From Marinicauda pacifica (GTDB lineage: Bacteria > Pseudomonadota > Alphaproteobacteria > Caulobacterales > Maricaulaceae): DNA of 64,000 bases. Of the stretch, positions 19,492-30,394 are shown piece after piece. Positions within the stretch are counted from its first letter, which is position 1. Each line of letters opens with the position of its first letter. The notes under the pieces were generated by a model that did no database searches, was not told the origin of the DNA, and was given only the letters and a program-made list of their open reading frames with translations. The position numbers and the translations under genes were made by a program. Where the stretch lies: assembly GCF_004793635.1 (NCBI RefSeq), contig NZ_SRXV01000001.1:558501-622500 (forward strand), in the 5' to 3' direction.

Positions 19492-20001
19492 ATGGCTGGA
19501 AGCGTAAACAAGGTAATCATTGTCGGGAATCTGGGCGCCGATCCGGAGATCCGGCGGCTCAATTCCGGCGATCCGGTGGTCAATATGCGTATCGCCACGT
19601 CGGAGCAGTGGCGAGACAAGCAGTCCGGCGAGCGGCGCGAGAAGACCGAATGGCACAATGTGGTGATCTTCAACGAGAACCTGGCCAAGGTCGCGGAGAA
19701 TTATCTGAAAAAGGGCTCCAAGGTTTACGTGGAAGGCCAGCTCCAGACGCGTAAATGGACCGATCAGAGCGGCCAGGACCGCTATACGACCGAGGTCGTG
19801 CTGCAGAAATTCCGCGGCGAGCTCCAGATGCTGGATGGCCGCAGCGAAGGTGGCGGTGGAGGCCGCTCGGGCGGCTATGCGGCCGACGACCAGTCCGGCG
19901 GCAGCGGCGGCTATTCCGGCGGCGGCGGCGGCGGACAGCGCCAGGACCGCCCGCGCGAGGATTTCTCCTCCGACACGCTGGACGACGACATTCCGTTCTA
20001 G
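19492..20001 (+). CDS. ssb: Single-stranded DNA-binding protein
   Basis: Coats single-stranded DNA during replication and repair and recruits partner proteins through its C-terminal tip. The 169-residue protein has an N-terminal OB fold ([20 protein letters not shown], then [19 protein letters not shown] and [13 protein letters not shown]), a glycine-rich disordered linker (about 115-155) and the acidic tip DDDIPF. The start at 19492 gives the normal N-terminus. A strong terminator follows. Likely under LexA control together with divergent uvrA. Confidence 0.97.
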   Translation: MAGSVNKVIIVGNLGADPEIRRLNSGDPVVNMRIATSEQWRDKQSGERREKTEWHNVVIFNENLAKVAENYLKKGSKVYVEGQLQTRKWTDQSGQDRYTTEVVLQKFRGELQMLDGRSEGGGGGRSGGYAADDQSGGSGGYSGGGGGGQRQDRPREDFSSDTLDDDIPF

Positions 20002-20030
20002 GGTCTGGAAGTTTGACGATGCCGGTCAGA

Positions 20031-20059
20031 AGCCCCCGCACGTGCGGGGGCTTCTTTTT
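20031..20059 (+). terminator. Rho-independent terminator of ssb
   Basis: A perfect 22-base palindrome (20031-20052, half-site AGCCCCCGCAC) is followed by CTTCTTTTTTG. It begins 30 bases after the ssb stop. Confidence 0.93.
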
Positions 20060-20107
20060 TGTCGGACGACCGGTCCGGGATCTGACTGTGCCGCCGACCC
20101 CGATATG

Positions 20108-20140
20108 GCCCTGAGGCCGCCTTGGCTTCGCCCCTCTTGC
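20108..20140 (+). repeat. 28-bp direct repeat, copy 1
   Basis: Bases 20108-20135 (GCCCTGAGGCCGCC followed by TTGGCTTCGCCCCT) are identical to 23062-23089; after one mismatch four more bases match. The copies flank the ECF sigma operon plus the amidohydrolase gene. Nature unknown; it may be a dispersed intergenic repeat. Confidence 0.85.
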
Positions 20141-20156
20141 ACGCCCTGCCGTCCGG

Positions 20157-20396
20157 TCACTCCGCCTCGCTCCACGAAAGCGTCAGCGCCGCCAACAGCG
20201 CATAGAGTGCCAGCAGGCCGAAGCCCGGCGGGTCCGCGGCGAAACCGTCGCCGGCGAGCGGCAGTCCGATGGCGAAGGCGACGAACCAGGCCGCGAGGAT
20301 GGCGCCGGTGACGATCCGCCGCCCATGCCGGACCAGCCGCAGGCGCAGCCGGAGGGTGAGGGCGCGGCGCTGCGCCCGGGGGGGAAGGATGGTCAT
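20157..20396 (-). CDS. Small membrane protein next to ECF sigma factor
   Basis: A 79-residue protein with a very basic N-terminus (RRALTLRLRLRLVRHGRR) and two hydrophobic segments (about residues 33-50 and 57-74) ending SWSEAE. Its ATG overlaps the stop of the sigma factor gene (ATGA), so the two should be co-translated. The position suggests a membrane regulator of the sigma factor, but there is no zinc-binding anti-sigma motif and I do not recognise a family. Confidence 0.65.
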   Translation of the reverse strand: MTILPPRAQRRALTLRLRLRLVRHGRRIVTGAILAAWFVAFAIGLPLAGDGFAADPPGFGLLALYALLAALTLSWSEAE

Positions 20397-20950
20397 CTTT
20401 TCTCCTCCGTGTCCGGTCCCAGTGTCGCGGTAAGGCGCGACTTGGCGCGTTTGATCTGGGATTTCAGCGTGCCGACCGGTACGCGCAGCAATTTTGCCGC
20501 CTCGGCGTGGGTCAGCCCGGCGATGTCGCACAATACCACGCCGCGCCGCTCGTCCGAACTCAGCCCCTCCAGCGCCCGGCGCATATCGATCGGCCAGTCC
20601 GGATCGGCGGCGGCTGGCGGCGGGACTTCGCCGCGCGCGCGGTCGAGAATGCGCAGATGCGCCCTGTGGCGGCGCGCATGCATGAGGAATTCCCGGTAGC
20701 CCACGGCGCAGAGCCAGGTCCGGAAGGTCGAGTGGCCGTCAAACCGGCCGATCCGCATGAAGGCCTTGATCAGAGCGGTCTGCGCGATGTCCTCGGCATC
20801 GTGACGATGCCGGGTCACCGAGGTCAGGAAATCGACCAGTGCGCCCTGGTGCCGGCGCACGAGCTCCTCGAAGGCGCCGGTATCGCCGGCGGCCTGGCAG
20901 AGCTGGACCAGCTTGGTGTCGCCGATCTGATGGAGCGGGTGCGCGGCCAC
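20393..20950 (-). CDS. ECF-type RNA polymerase sigma factor
   Basis: A 185-residue extracytoplasmic-function sigma-70 factor. Region 2 is AFEELVRRHQGALVDFL through DAEDIAQTALIKAFMRI to TFRTWLCAVGYREFLMHARR; region 4 is ALEGLSSDERRGVVLCDIAG with the helix-turn-helix HAEAAKLLRVPVGTLKSQIK. I placed the start at GTG 20950, six bases after the stop of the preceding gene; the frame extends upstream through that gene but is not sigma-like there. It is the middle gene of a three-gene operon with membrane proteins on both sides, a layout common for ECF factors controlled by membrane regulators. Confidence 0.88.
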   Translation of the reverse strand: MAAHPLHQIGDTKLVQLCQAAGDTGAFEELVRRHQGALVDFLTSVTRHRHDAEDIAQTALIKAFMRIGRFDGHSTFRTWLCAVGYREFLMHARRHRAHLRILDRARGEVPPPAAADPDWPIDMRRALEGLSSDERRGVVLCDIAGLTHAEAAKLLRVPVGTLKSQIKRAKSRLTATLGPDTEEKR

Positions 20951-20955
20951 GAGGC

Positions 20956-21333
20956 TTAGCTGTCGTCCATGTCCGGCAGCAGGACATGAAATGCAAGATG
21001 GGCGAGGCCGAGCAGCAGCGGCAGGCCGGTGACGAACAGCGCGAACAGCATGGCGCGCTGGTTTTCCATCAGCAGCGCCACGCCAATGCCGGGCGGCACC
21101 AGGGCGAGCAGCAGCAAGGCGCGCCGCAGATCGCGCTTCGGTCGCCGCGTGCCGGCGGCGATTGCCGCCAGCGCTTTCTGGTCGACCGGCTCGCAGCGTT
21201 CCACCATCAGCCGTACGACCCTCAACGCGGCCCGGCGTTTCAGCCAGGCGAAGAATTGCGCGCTGATCGGGATGGCGGCGACCAGGGCGGTCACCAGGAT
21301 GGGGATGGACTTGGCCAGGATGTCGTCTTCCAT
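20956..21333 (-). CDS. Membrane protein of ECF sigma operon, DUF6249-like
   Basis: A 125-residue protein with a first helix at about 8-28, a cytoplasmic stretch with VERCEPVDQKALAAIAAG and RRPKRDLRRAL, then two more helices (about 70-88 and 92-112). The layout (N-terminal helix, short region counting ahead of RDLRR, two helices) resembles DUF6249-type membrane proteins found beside sigma factors; this assignment is from memory of the pattern. It is the first gene of the operon and ends six bases before the sigma factor start. A role in sensing or restraining the sigma factor is inferred from position. Confidence 0.7.
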   Translation of the reverse strand: MEDDILAKSIPILVTALVAAIPISAQFFAWLKRRAALRVVRLMVERCEPVDQKALAAIAAGTRRPKRDLRRALLLLALVPPGIGVALLMENQRAMLFALFVTGLPLLLGLAHLAFHVLLPDMDDS

Positions 21334-21414
21334 GGCGGTGCTCCTTGAAGACCGGTTCCAGGGTTAGATGCAGGCAGGGTGGCGGCGGGATGAATCCTGC
21401 ATCCAGATTTTTCA

Positions 21415-21445
21415 TGTCATCCCGATTCCGTTCTGCCGGCATCTA
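21415..21445 (+). promoter_or_regulatory. Candidate ECF-type promoter before amidohydrolase gene
   Basis: TGTCATCC at 21415-21422 and CATCTAA at 21440-21446 resemble the TGTCA...CGTCTA-type elements used by some ECF sigma groups, with suitable spacing. They lie 60-90 bases before the amidohydrolase start, in the control region shared with the divergent sigma operon. Speculative. Confidence 0.3.
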
Positions 21446-21503
21446 AGCGGCGAAGAAGCATGGGGCCGATCCCGGCCGGTGCGGCGAAGAAAGGGATTTC
21501 CAG

Positions 21504-22988
21504 ATGAAGATGTTGAGCCTGTCGGCGCTCGCCCTCATGGCGCTTGCTGCGCACAACCCGGCTGCGGCCCAGGACGCGGTCCGGATCGAGGGCGTCACGG
21601 TGATCGACCCCGCCACCCGCGCGGTGATGGCGGGACAGAGTGTGACCGTCGACGACGGGCTCATCGCCGCCATCGAGCCGAGCGCGGAGGCGGATGCGGC
21701 CTACGACGGACGACGCATTGACGGGCAGGGGCGCTATCTCATCCCCGGTCTGATGGACATGCACGTCCACACCAATGTGTCCTTTGTCGCGGAAACGAGT
21801 TTCGCGCTGTTTCTCGCCCACGGGGTGACCGGCGTACGCGACATGGCCGGCGATTGCTGGGAGCCGCAGAGCGGGCCCTTCCTGTGCCGCGAGGACCTGT
21901 TGCGCTACGACGCGCAAATCCGTGCCGGCGAGATCCCGGGCCCGGATCTGCTCCGGCTCTCCAGCGCTTTCGTGCAGAGCAACCCGACCGGGCATCTGCC
22001 ACCGGATCATGATCCGCTCTATACGCCTGCCACGGCCGAGGAGGGGCGGGCGCTGGTCGACTATCTGCACGCGCGCGGCGTCGATCTGATCAAACTCTAT
22101 CACGCGATTTCTTCCGCCGCCCTTGACGGCGTGATGCAGCGCGCGGGCGAGCTGGACCTGGAAGTCTCAGGCCATATTCCCTTTGTCGTTTCGGCCGGGG
22201 AGGCTTCGCGTCTCGGCATGCGCACGATCGAGCACGCCACCGATATCGTGACCGATTGCAGCGGGTTCGGCGAAACCTACCGTGCGCGAATTCGTGCCGT
22301 GCTCGCCGGCGAAGCGGAAGCCGAATGGCCGGACGATGCCGAGCGGCTGTCGCAGACCGTCGCGACTTTCGATCCGGACCGCTGCCAGGAACTGATGGCG
22401 GAGCTGGCGGAAAACGGCACCTATTTCGTGCCGACGCACGGGACGCGGGAGATGGATATGCGCGCCGGCGAGCCCGGGTATCGCGCGCATCCCGCCCGGA
22501 TTTACCTGCTGGAACCGCATCTGCAGGAGTGGGAACGGGATCTGGACCGCACCGCCGGCGCGCCGGAGGAGGTCCGCAGCCATTATGGCGACTTCTACCG
22601 GCTGGGATTGCAGGTCACTGCGATGGCGCACGCAGCCGGAGTGCCGGTCATGCTCGGCACCGACGCCAACGACACAATGATTGTGCCGGGCATCAGCGTA
22701 CACGAGGAGCTGGAGCGGCTGGTCGAGGCCGGGCTGAGCCCGATGGATGCGCTGCGGGCGGCGACGCACACACCCGCGCGCTATCTCGGACGGGAGGACC
22801 GACTCGGCACGATCCGGGTCGGCGCTGAGGCCGATCTGCTTCTTCTGGCCGACGATCCGCTAGTCGAGATCGGCCATACGCGTGGCATCGAGACGGTGAT
22901 CAGCAATGGCCGGGTCTACGACCGGGCGGCGCTTGACGGGCTTCTGGCCGATGTGGAACGCCGGGTCAGCGGTCGCGGACAGGAATAG
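21504..22988 (+). CDS. Secreted amidohydrolase (imidazolonepropionase-like)
   Basis: A 494-residue metal-dependent hydrolase of the amidohydrolase superfamily with a cleavable signal peptide (LALMALAAHNPAAAQ, cut after about residue 23), so it is periplasmic or secreted. Metal ligands follow the usual order: HxH in LMDMHVHTN, a lysine in DLIKLYHAIS likely carbamylated, His in SGHIPF, His in RTIEHATDI and Asp in GTDANDT. The C-terminus has the typical RLGTIRVGAEADLLLL ending. Relatives act as prolidases, dipeptidases or lactonases, so the substrate is open. Start ATG 21504 follows AAGAAAGGG. It is divergent from the ECF sigma operon. Confidence 0.9.
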   Translation: MKMLSLSALALMALAAHNPAAAQDAVRIEGVTVIDPATRAVMAGQSVTVDDGLIAAIEPSAEADAAYDGRRIDGQGRYLIPGLMDMHVHTNVSFVAETSFALFLAHGVTGVRDMAGDCWEPQSGPFLCREDLLRYDAQIRAGEIPGPDLLRLSSAFVQSNPTGHLPPDHDPLYTPATAEEGRALVDYLHARGVDLIKLYHAISSAALDGVMQRAGELDLEVSGHIPFVVSAGEASRLGMRTIEHATDIVTDCSGFGETYRARIRAVLAGEAEAEWPDDAERLSQTVATFDPDRCQELMAELAENGTYFVPTHGTREMDMRAGEPGYRAHPARIYLLEPHLQEWERDLDRTAGAPEEVRSHYGDFYRLGLQVTAMAHAAGVPVMLGTDANDTMIVPGISVHEELERLVEAGLSPMDALRAATHTPARYLGREDRLGTIRVGAEADLLLLADDPLVEIGHTRGIETVISNGRVYDRAALDGLLADVERRVSGRGQE

Positions 22989-23061
22989 GGGCCGGTGCGG
23001 GCCGGGTGGCGCGGGGCGTGACGCCTCGGCCCTCGGCTCGCCGACCCGCCGGCCCGATAAA

Positions 23062-23094
23062 GCCCTGAGGCCGCCTTGGCTTCGCCCCTATTGC
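23062..23094 (+). repeat. 28-bp direct repeat, copy 2
   Basis: Second copy of the element at 20108-20135, same orientation, located between the amidohydrolase and class D beta-lactamase genes. The 28 bases at 23062-23089 are identical to copy 1. Confidence 0.85.
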
Positions 23095-23142
23095 TGGCAA
23101 GCGTGCGCCCCTGATGCAGGTTTCAGGCAACAGGAGAATGGA

Positions 23143-23967
23143 ATGGCGAGATGGTTGGCCGCGGCGATTGCGGCATTGGCTCTGACGGGCGCGATCACGG
23201 TGACGGCGGAGAGCGAGGCCCGGGCGGACGGATTGGCGCCGGCGGCGGACGCGTTGAACGGCGTGCTGGAGCAATTCGATGTCGATGGCGCGGTGCTCGT
23301 GCGGCGCCTGTCGGACGGTGCGGAGTGGAGCGGAGGCGGGGCCCGCATCGATGAGCGCTTCGTGCCGGCCTCGACTTTCAAGATTCCCAACTCGCTGATC
23401 ATTCTTGAGACCGGCATCGTGACCGATATCGAAGCCGACATCGTGGCCTGGGATGGGATCGAGCGCAGGCCCGGCTGGGATCAGGACCAGTCGTTGCGAA
23501 CCGCTTTTCGCCGGTCTGCGGTCTGGGCCTATCAGGGCTGGACGCGGGAGATCGGCCATACTGAGGAGCAGCGTCTTGTCTCGCTCTTCGGCTACGGCGA
23601 CGAGCATATCGGTTCGCCGGACGAGGTGGATGTGTTCTGGCTGAGAGGGCCGCTGACCATCACGGTGCGCGAACAGGCCGGGTTTCTATCGCGGCTGCAT
23701 GCGCGCACTCTGCCGGTTGAGGCAACGCACATGGAAACGGTGATCGGCCTTATGGAGGACGATCGCGGGGAAGGCTGGATCCTGCGCGGCAAGACCGGCT
23801 GGGCCAATCCGCAAGGCGGCGATCTTGGCTGGTATGTCGGGTGGCTTGAAGCGGGCGAGGAGACCTACGTCTTTGCCGTCAATTTCGACATGACCAATCC
23901 TGACGTGCAAAGCCCGCAGCGTCAGGAAATCGCCCGGGCCGCGCTGGAGGCTGTCGGCGCCTTCTAG
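23143..23967 (+). CDS. Class D (OXA-type) beta-lactamase
   Basis: A 274-residue exported protein (signal about residues 1-28, ending SEARA) with the class D motifs in order: active-site S77-T-F-K80 in VPASTFKIPNS, S125-A-V127 in RRSAVWAYQGW, Y151-G-D153 where most family members have YGN, and K217-T-G219 in LRGKTGWAN. It should hydrolyse beta-lactams through a serine acyl-enzyme, although the YGD variant makes the spectrum uncertain. Start ATG 23143 follows CAGGAG. No integron, insertion sequence or unusual base composition is visible, so it looks like a resident chromosomal gene. Confidence 0.9.
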   Translation: MARWLAAAIAALALTGAITVTAESEARADGLAPAADALNGVLEQFDVDGAVLVRRLSDGAEWSGGGARIDERFVPASTFKIPNSLIILETGIVTDIEADIVAWDGIERRPGWDQDQSLRTAFRRSAVWAYQGWTREIGHTEEQRLVSLFGYGDEHIGSPDEVDVFWLRGPLTITVREQAGFLSRLHARTLPVEATHMETVIGLMEDDRGEGWILRGKTGWANPQGGDLGWYVGWLEAGEETYVFAVNFDMTNPDVQSPQRQEIARAALEAVGAF

Positions 23968-23974
23968 CGCCTGC

Positions 23975-25030
23975 TTACGGCCTGAAAACCTCGACGGACG
24001 CGCTGGTATTTACACCGCCAGCCTGCGCCGCCCCGCCAATCGTGTAGATCGCGCCATCGAGCGCCACGGCGCCGAGGCCGTGGCGCGGCGTGGGCATGCG
24101 GGTTGCCTCGCGCCAGCGGTCTTCGCGCGTGTCATAGGCCCAGACCTGGTCATAGACCCCGCCGCCATCGTCAAACCATTCCCCACCGAAGGTGAAGATC
24201 GTCCCGTACACCTGCGCGGCGGCGAGCCCGCCGGCCCCGCGCGGACCGGCCGCCGGGACGGGCAGGGGCGCCAGGGTCGACCATCGACCGGCCTCCAGGT
24301 CGAAGGCCTCGTGTACCGGCGTATTGCCGCCGCTGACCGTGCGCCCGCCAATCACGTGAAGCATGCCGTTCACCAGGACGCTGGCGGCCGAGTTGCGCGC
24401 GGTCGGGGCAGGGGGGGCGGGCACCCAGTCTTCATGTCCGGCGCGCAGGACGATGTGAGCGTTCACATCCGCGTGGTCGGTCCAGCGCTGGTTCGCACCG
24501 GACTGGGGACGCCGGCCGGTCACCAGATGAATGCTGTCGCCCGATACGGCGCTGACCGTCTCGGCGAGCGGTTGGGCCATCGGCTCTTCCTCCTGCCAGC
24601 GGTCTCCGGCAGGGTCGTAGGCCAGAATTTCGCGCCGCATCGACCAGAGGTCGCCGCCGTCTGACGTGAACCCGCCGATCGCCATCAATCGCCCGTTGAA
24701 GCCGATGAGCTGGGGGTGATGAACAGGCACCGGGAATGAAGCGTGCTCGCGCCATTCGGTATCGCCGGGCGCCCAGGAGAGGAACCGGTCGGATATGTTG
24801 ATGGCGTCGGGGCCGAGATCGGGCGTGAGACCGCCGAGCACATAGATCCGACCGTCCAGAAGACCCGGATAGATTTCCTGGACCCGCAGCGGCAGGCCGG
24901 GCGCCTCGCTCCATCCGGCGGGCGTGGTCTGGGCACCGGCCCTGCTGCCTGGCAGGGTGCCGGGTAGAGCGGCCGAGGCGGCCAGGGCGGCGGTCGAAAC
25001 GGCAAAGCCGCGGCGGGTGAGAAGGGGCAT
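23975..25030 (-). CDS. Kelch-repeat protein with Tat signal
   Basis: A 351-residue protein with repeated kelch blades (VLGGLTPDL, AIGGFTSDGGDLW, VIGGRTVSGGN, FGGEWFDDGG, TIGGAAQAGG), predicting a six-bladed beta-propeller. The N-terminus PLLTRRGFAVSTAALAAS has a twin-arginine motif (RRGF), so export folded through the Tat pathway is likely. ATG 25030 was chosen because it begins the signal; the open frame extends further upstream without similarity. Kelch propellers bind proteins or sugars; sialic-acid mutarotases share the fold but no match can be claimed. It is convergent with the beta-lactamase gene, stops seven bases apart. Confidence 0.82.
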   Translation of the reverse strand: MPLLTRRGFAVSTAALAASAALPGTLPGSRAGAQTTPAGWSEAPGLPLRVQEIYPGLLDGRIYVLGGLTPDLGPDAINISDRFLSWAPGDTEWREHASFPVPVHHPQLIGFNGRLMAIGGFTSDGGDLWSMRREILAYDPAGDRWQEEEPMAQPLAETVSAVSGDSIHLVTGRRPQSGANQRWTDHADVNAHIVLRAGHEDWVPAPPAPTARNSAASVLVNGMLHVIGGRTVSGGNTPVHEAFDLEAGRWSTLAPLPVPAAGPRGAGGLAAAQVYGTIFTFGGEWFDDGGGVYDQVWAYDTREDRWREATRMPTPRHGLGAVALDGAIYTIGGAAQAGGVNTSASVEVFRP

Positions 25031-25051
25031 GATCGATCTCCGGCCTGACAA

Positions 25052-25084
25052 CAAAAAAGGCCCGGCCATGATGGGCCGGGCCTT
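25052..25084 (-). terminator. Rho-independent terminator of the Cu/Zn-SOD gene
   Basis: Eleven-base arms (25057-25067 and 25074-25084, core GGCCCGGCC) with a six-base loop, followed on the minus strand by TTTTTTGTTG. It begins about 22 bases after the SOD gene stop and sits just before the kelch gene start. Confidence 0.88.
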
Positions 25085-25106
25085 CTTCAAAAATCCAGTG
25101 CGCGCG

Positions 25107-25787
25107 TTATTGAGCCGCGCCGATTTCAGCACACAGGATGCGGGCACCCGCACCGCCAATGGGCTGGGATTCGTAGTCGTCGGGGGATTCGTGAATGACC
25201 ACCGCGGAGCCGTCCGCGTCGAGGAGGGACGGCGCATCGGTCTGGCCGCTCAGGCTGACCCGTGTCGTGTAGGCCTGGGCGCGCAGCGTGCCATCGTCAC
25301 CAACCCAGATATTGGGCAGGTCCGCATTGTCCGGCCCGTCGGCGTTCAGAAGGCCGTGCGCGTTGCCGCTCGGATTGATGTGGCTGCCCGAGGACGTGAA
25401 GTCGTCGGCAGAGCAGTCGGCGGTCTCGTGCAGGTGCGCGCCGTGCCAGCTGCCGCGAGCACCCTCGCCGATGCCATCGGCTTCGATCTGGACCACAACG
25501 CCTTCCGGACCCTGGTGGAAGGTGACCATGCCGACTTCATTGCGGTCGCGGTCGATCAACGTGGCGGTCGTCCGGTCCATCGAGACACCCATCCCGTCCT
25601 GGCCCGGGTCGGGCGCCGCCATCGTGTCGTCCTGAGCGACGTCGGCGTCGCGGGTCAGGGCTTCAGCTTCGCCTGACATGTCCTGGTTATCGCTCTGGGC
25701 GCTGGCATCGACGCTCTGGCCTTCGCCGCACGCCATGATGGCAAGGGCGCTGGTCGCAAGCAGGGCGGTGAGGGTAGTGCGGGACAT
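25107..25787 (-). CDS. Cu/Zn superoxide dismutase-like lipoprotein
   Basis: A 226-residue periplasmic lipoprotein (signal MSRTTLTALLATSALAIMAC, Cys20) of the copper/zinc SOD family. After an acidic linker (25-70), the fold carries copper ligands H118 and H120 (WHGAHLHE), bridging H136 (GSHINPSG), H144 (NAHG), zinc aspartate D156 (ADLPNI) and copper H199 (VVIHESPDDY), plus C125 and C219 for the disulfide. The position of the second zinc histidine (RHxGD in classical enzymes) reads DNADL, so that ligand is Asp153 or lost. Start 25787 follows AGGAGCC. Likely removes superoxide in the periplasm, but zinc binding is uncertain. Confidence 0.88.
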   Translation of the reverse strand: MSRTTLTALLATSALAIMACGEGQSVDASAQSDNQDMSGEAEALTRDADVAQDDTMAAPDPGQDGMGVSMDRTTATLIDRDRNEVGMVTFHQGPEGVVVQIEADGIGEGARGSWHGAHLHETADCSADDFTSSGSHINPSGNAHGLLNADGPDNADLPNIWVGDDGTLRAQAYTTRVSLSGQTDAPSLLDADGSAVVIHESPDDYESQPIGGAGARILCAEIGAAQ

Positions 25788-26028
25788 GGTAGGCTCCTTG
25801 GAGTAAATGCAGGTCATATGTCTGCCCAACGCGGCAACCTGCGCGGAAGTTTCGTGACCTGGCCCGAAATGCTGACAGCAGGGCGCGTTTGCCGCAAGGC
25901 CTGCCTCTTGGTAGACCCTTTCCTTCAAGTTCCTGTCGTGATTCCGCGACGGGGCGAGACTGCTTCGCGTCCGCGCCCGTTTCGCGTGCTCACGTACCCT
26001 GACACTGACGATCAAGGATGACCCCGGC

Positions 26029-28821
<2,793 letters not shown>

Positions 28822-28824
<3 letters not shown>

Positions 28825-28849
28825 CTGGCTTTTGCTAACTGGCTTTTGC
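28822..28849 (+). repeat. 14-bp tandem duplication at the gyrA stop
   Basis: TAACTGGCTTTTGC occurs twice back to back (28822-28835 and 28836-28849). The first copy supplies the gyrA stop codon. It is probably a simple duplication in the gyrA-coaD gap. Confidence 0.9.
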
Positions 28850-28865
28850 GAAGGAAGGCGTGCCC

Positions 28866-29360
28866 ATGAAGGAACGCATCGCGCTCTACCCGGGCACGTT
28901 CGACCCGCTCACCAATGGCCATCTGGACATTATCGGCCGGGCGGTGAAGCTCTACGACAAGCTGGTGATCGGCGTCGCGATCAATGAGGGCAAGGGTCCG
29001 CTGTTCAGCCTGGACGAGCGCGTGGACATGGCGCGCGAGCTGGCCAATGGCGTGAAGAGGTCGACCGAGATCGAGGTCCGCCCGTTCGAGGGGCTGCTCA
29101 TGCATTTTGCCGAAGAGGTGGGGGCCAACTCGATCATCCGGGGGCTGCGCGCGGTGTCCGACTTCGAGTACGAATTCCAGATGGTCGGAATGAACCAGCG
29201 CCTGAACGCCGAGATCGAGACCGTCTTCCTGATGGCCGACCCGCGCCACCAGGCTGTGGCGTCGCGCCTGGTCAAGGAAATTGCCAAGCTGGGCGGCGCG
29301 ATCGATGCTTTCGTGCCTCCGCTCGTCCGGGACCGTCTGATGGAGAAATATCCCAAATGA
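28866..29360 (+). CDS. coaD: Phosphopantetheine adenylyltransferase
   Basis: Fourth step of coenzyme A synthesis: ATP plus 4'-phosphopantetheine to dephospho-CoA. The 164-residue protein begins with the nucleotidyltransferase motif IALYPGTFDPLTNGHLDII and contains IRGLRAVSDFEYEFQMVGMN, characteristic of CoaD. ATG 28866 is preceded by AAGGAAGG at 28851-28858; a GTG six bases earlier is also possible. The stop overlaps the following cyclophilin gene by four bases (ATGA). Confidence 0.97.
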   Translation: MKERIALYPGTFDPLTNGHLDIIGRAVKLYDKLVIGVAINEGKGPLFSLDERVDMARELANGVKRSTEIEVRPFEGLLMHFAEEVGANSIIRGLRAVSDFEYEFQMVGMNQRLNAEIETVFLMADPRHQAVASRLVKEIAKLGGAIDAFVPPLVRDRLMEKYPK

Positions 29361-30391
29361 GTTCGTTTCCGCGATCTTCCCTGACCGCTCTGGCAGTGGT
29401 CTTCGCCCTGACCGCAAGCGCCTGCGCCGACGATGGCGCGGAGTCCGGCGCCGGGAGTGACGCCTCTGAAAGCACTGTGACGCAGGAGACTGCGAGCGAA
29501 ACGGCCGAAGGCGCGGCATCCCGGGATGCCGGCGCGGAGCCCGCGCCCGAACCGGCGCCGGGCGAGGACATCATCGCGGCGTCCGCGCCCGGTGACTGGC
29601 GCACCGTGGATCCCGCCCGCCTGCTGGTGATCGAGACCGGACGCGGCCCGATCTATGTCGAGACCGCGCCGGAATTCGCGCCGAACCATGTGGACCGCAT
29701 GGAAGAACTCGCCCGGATGGACTGGTTCCGCATGAAGGTCTGGCACCGGGTGATCGACGGCTTCATGGCTCAGGGCGGTGGCGCGCTCAGCGATCCGACC
29801 GCCGCGCCGGACCTGCCGCCGCTGGAGGCCGAGTTCACGATCATGCGCGGGCCAGAGATGGAGATCAGCGAGGTTCAGCAGCGCCGCGTCAATCCACGCA
29901 GGGGCAGCGCCGAAGCGATGGCGGGCTTCTGGATGGGCATGCCGGCGGGAACGCAGCCGATCGCCCAGGCCGCCATCCGTGCCGACGGAGAGGTGGAAAG
30001 CTGGCTTCTCCATTGTCCGGGCACGGCGGCCATGGCCCGGACAGCAGATCCGAACTCCGCCCGCGCTCAATTCTATATCGTGCGCGACGATGCGCGCCAT
30101 CTGGACACGCAATACACGCCCTGGGGCTATACCCGCGCCGGACTGGATATCGTTCAGGCCCTGCCGGTTGGCAGCCTGTCCGACGATCCCTATTTCGAGC
30201 CGGATTATATCCGCAATATCGTGCCTGCGACCGAACTCGACGCTGGCCAACGCCTGACGATCGAAGTGATGGATACCACCTCAGACACGTTCCAAGCCTA
30301 TCTCGACGCCGTTGCCCTGGCGAATAACGGCGAGCTTCCCGACATTTGCGACATCGAGGTTCCGGTGCGCATTCAAGACCCTACGGAGTAA
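29357..30391 (+). CDS. Cyclophilin-type peptidyl-prolyl isomerase, lipoprotein
   Basis: A 344-residue exported protein. The N-terminus (SLTALAVVFALTASAC) is a lipoprotein signal, followed by a low-complexity Ala/Glu/Pro/Ser linker to about residue 75. The cyclophilin domain has ETAPEFAPNHVDRMEELARM, WHRVIDGFMAQGG, MARTADPNSARAQFYIV and WGYTRAGLDIVQAL. A large insertion separates the second and third motifs, and a hydrophilic tail of about 60 residues follows. It likely helps fold periplasmic or outer-membrane proteins. It overlaps coaD by four bases and is three bases before a second cyclophilin gene. Confidence 0.9.
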   Translation: MSSFPRSSLTALAVVFALTASACADDGAESGAGSDASESTVTQETASETAEGAASRDAGAEPAPEPAPGEDIIAASAPGDWRTVDPARLLVIETGRGPIYVETAPEFAPNHVDRMEELARMDWFRMKVWHRVIDGFMAQGGGALSDPTAAPDLPPLEAEFTIMRGPEMEISEVQQRRVNPRRGSAEAMAGFWMGMPAGTQPIAQAAIRADGEVESWLLHCPGTAAMARTADPNSARAQFYIVRDDARHLDTQYTPWGYTRAGLDIVQALPVGSLSDDPYFEPDYIRNIVPATELDAGQRLTIEVMDTTSDTFQAYLDAVALANNGELPDICDIEVPVRIQDPTE

Positions 30392-30394
30392 CCC

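Noticed and set aside
23143-23967. Beta-lactamase gene as a recently acquired resistance cassette
   Set aside because: No attC site, integrase or insertion sequence, and base composition matches neighbours; the nearby 28-bp repeat alone is not evidence for a cassette.
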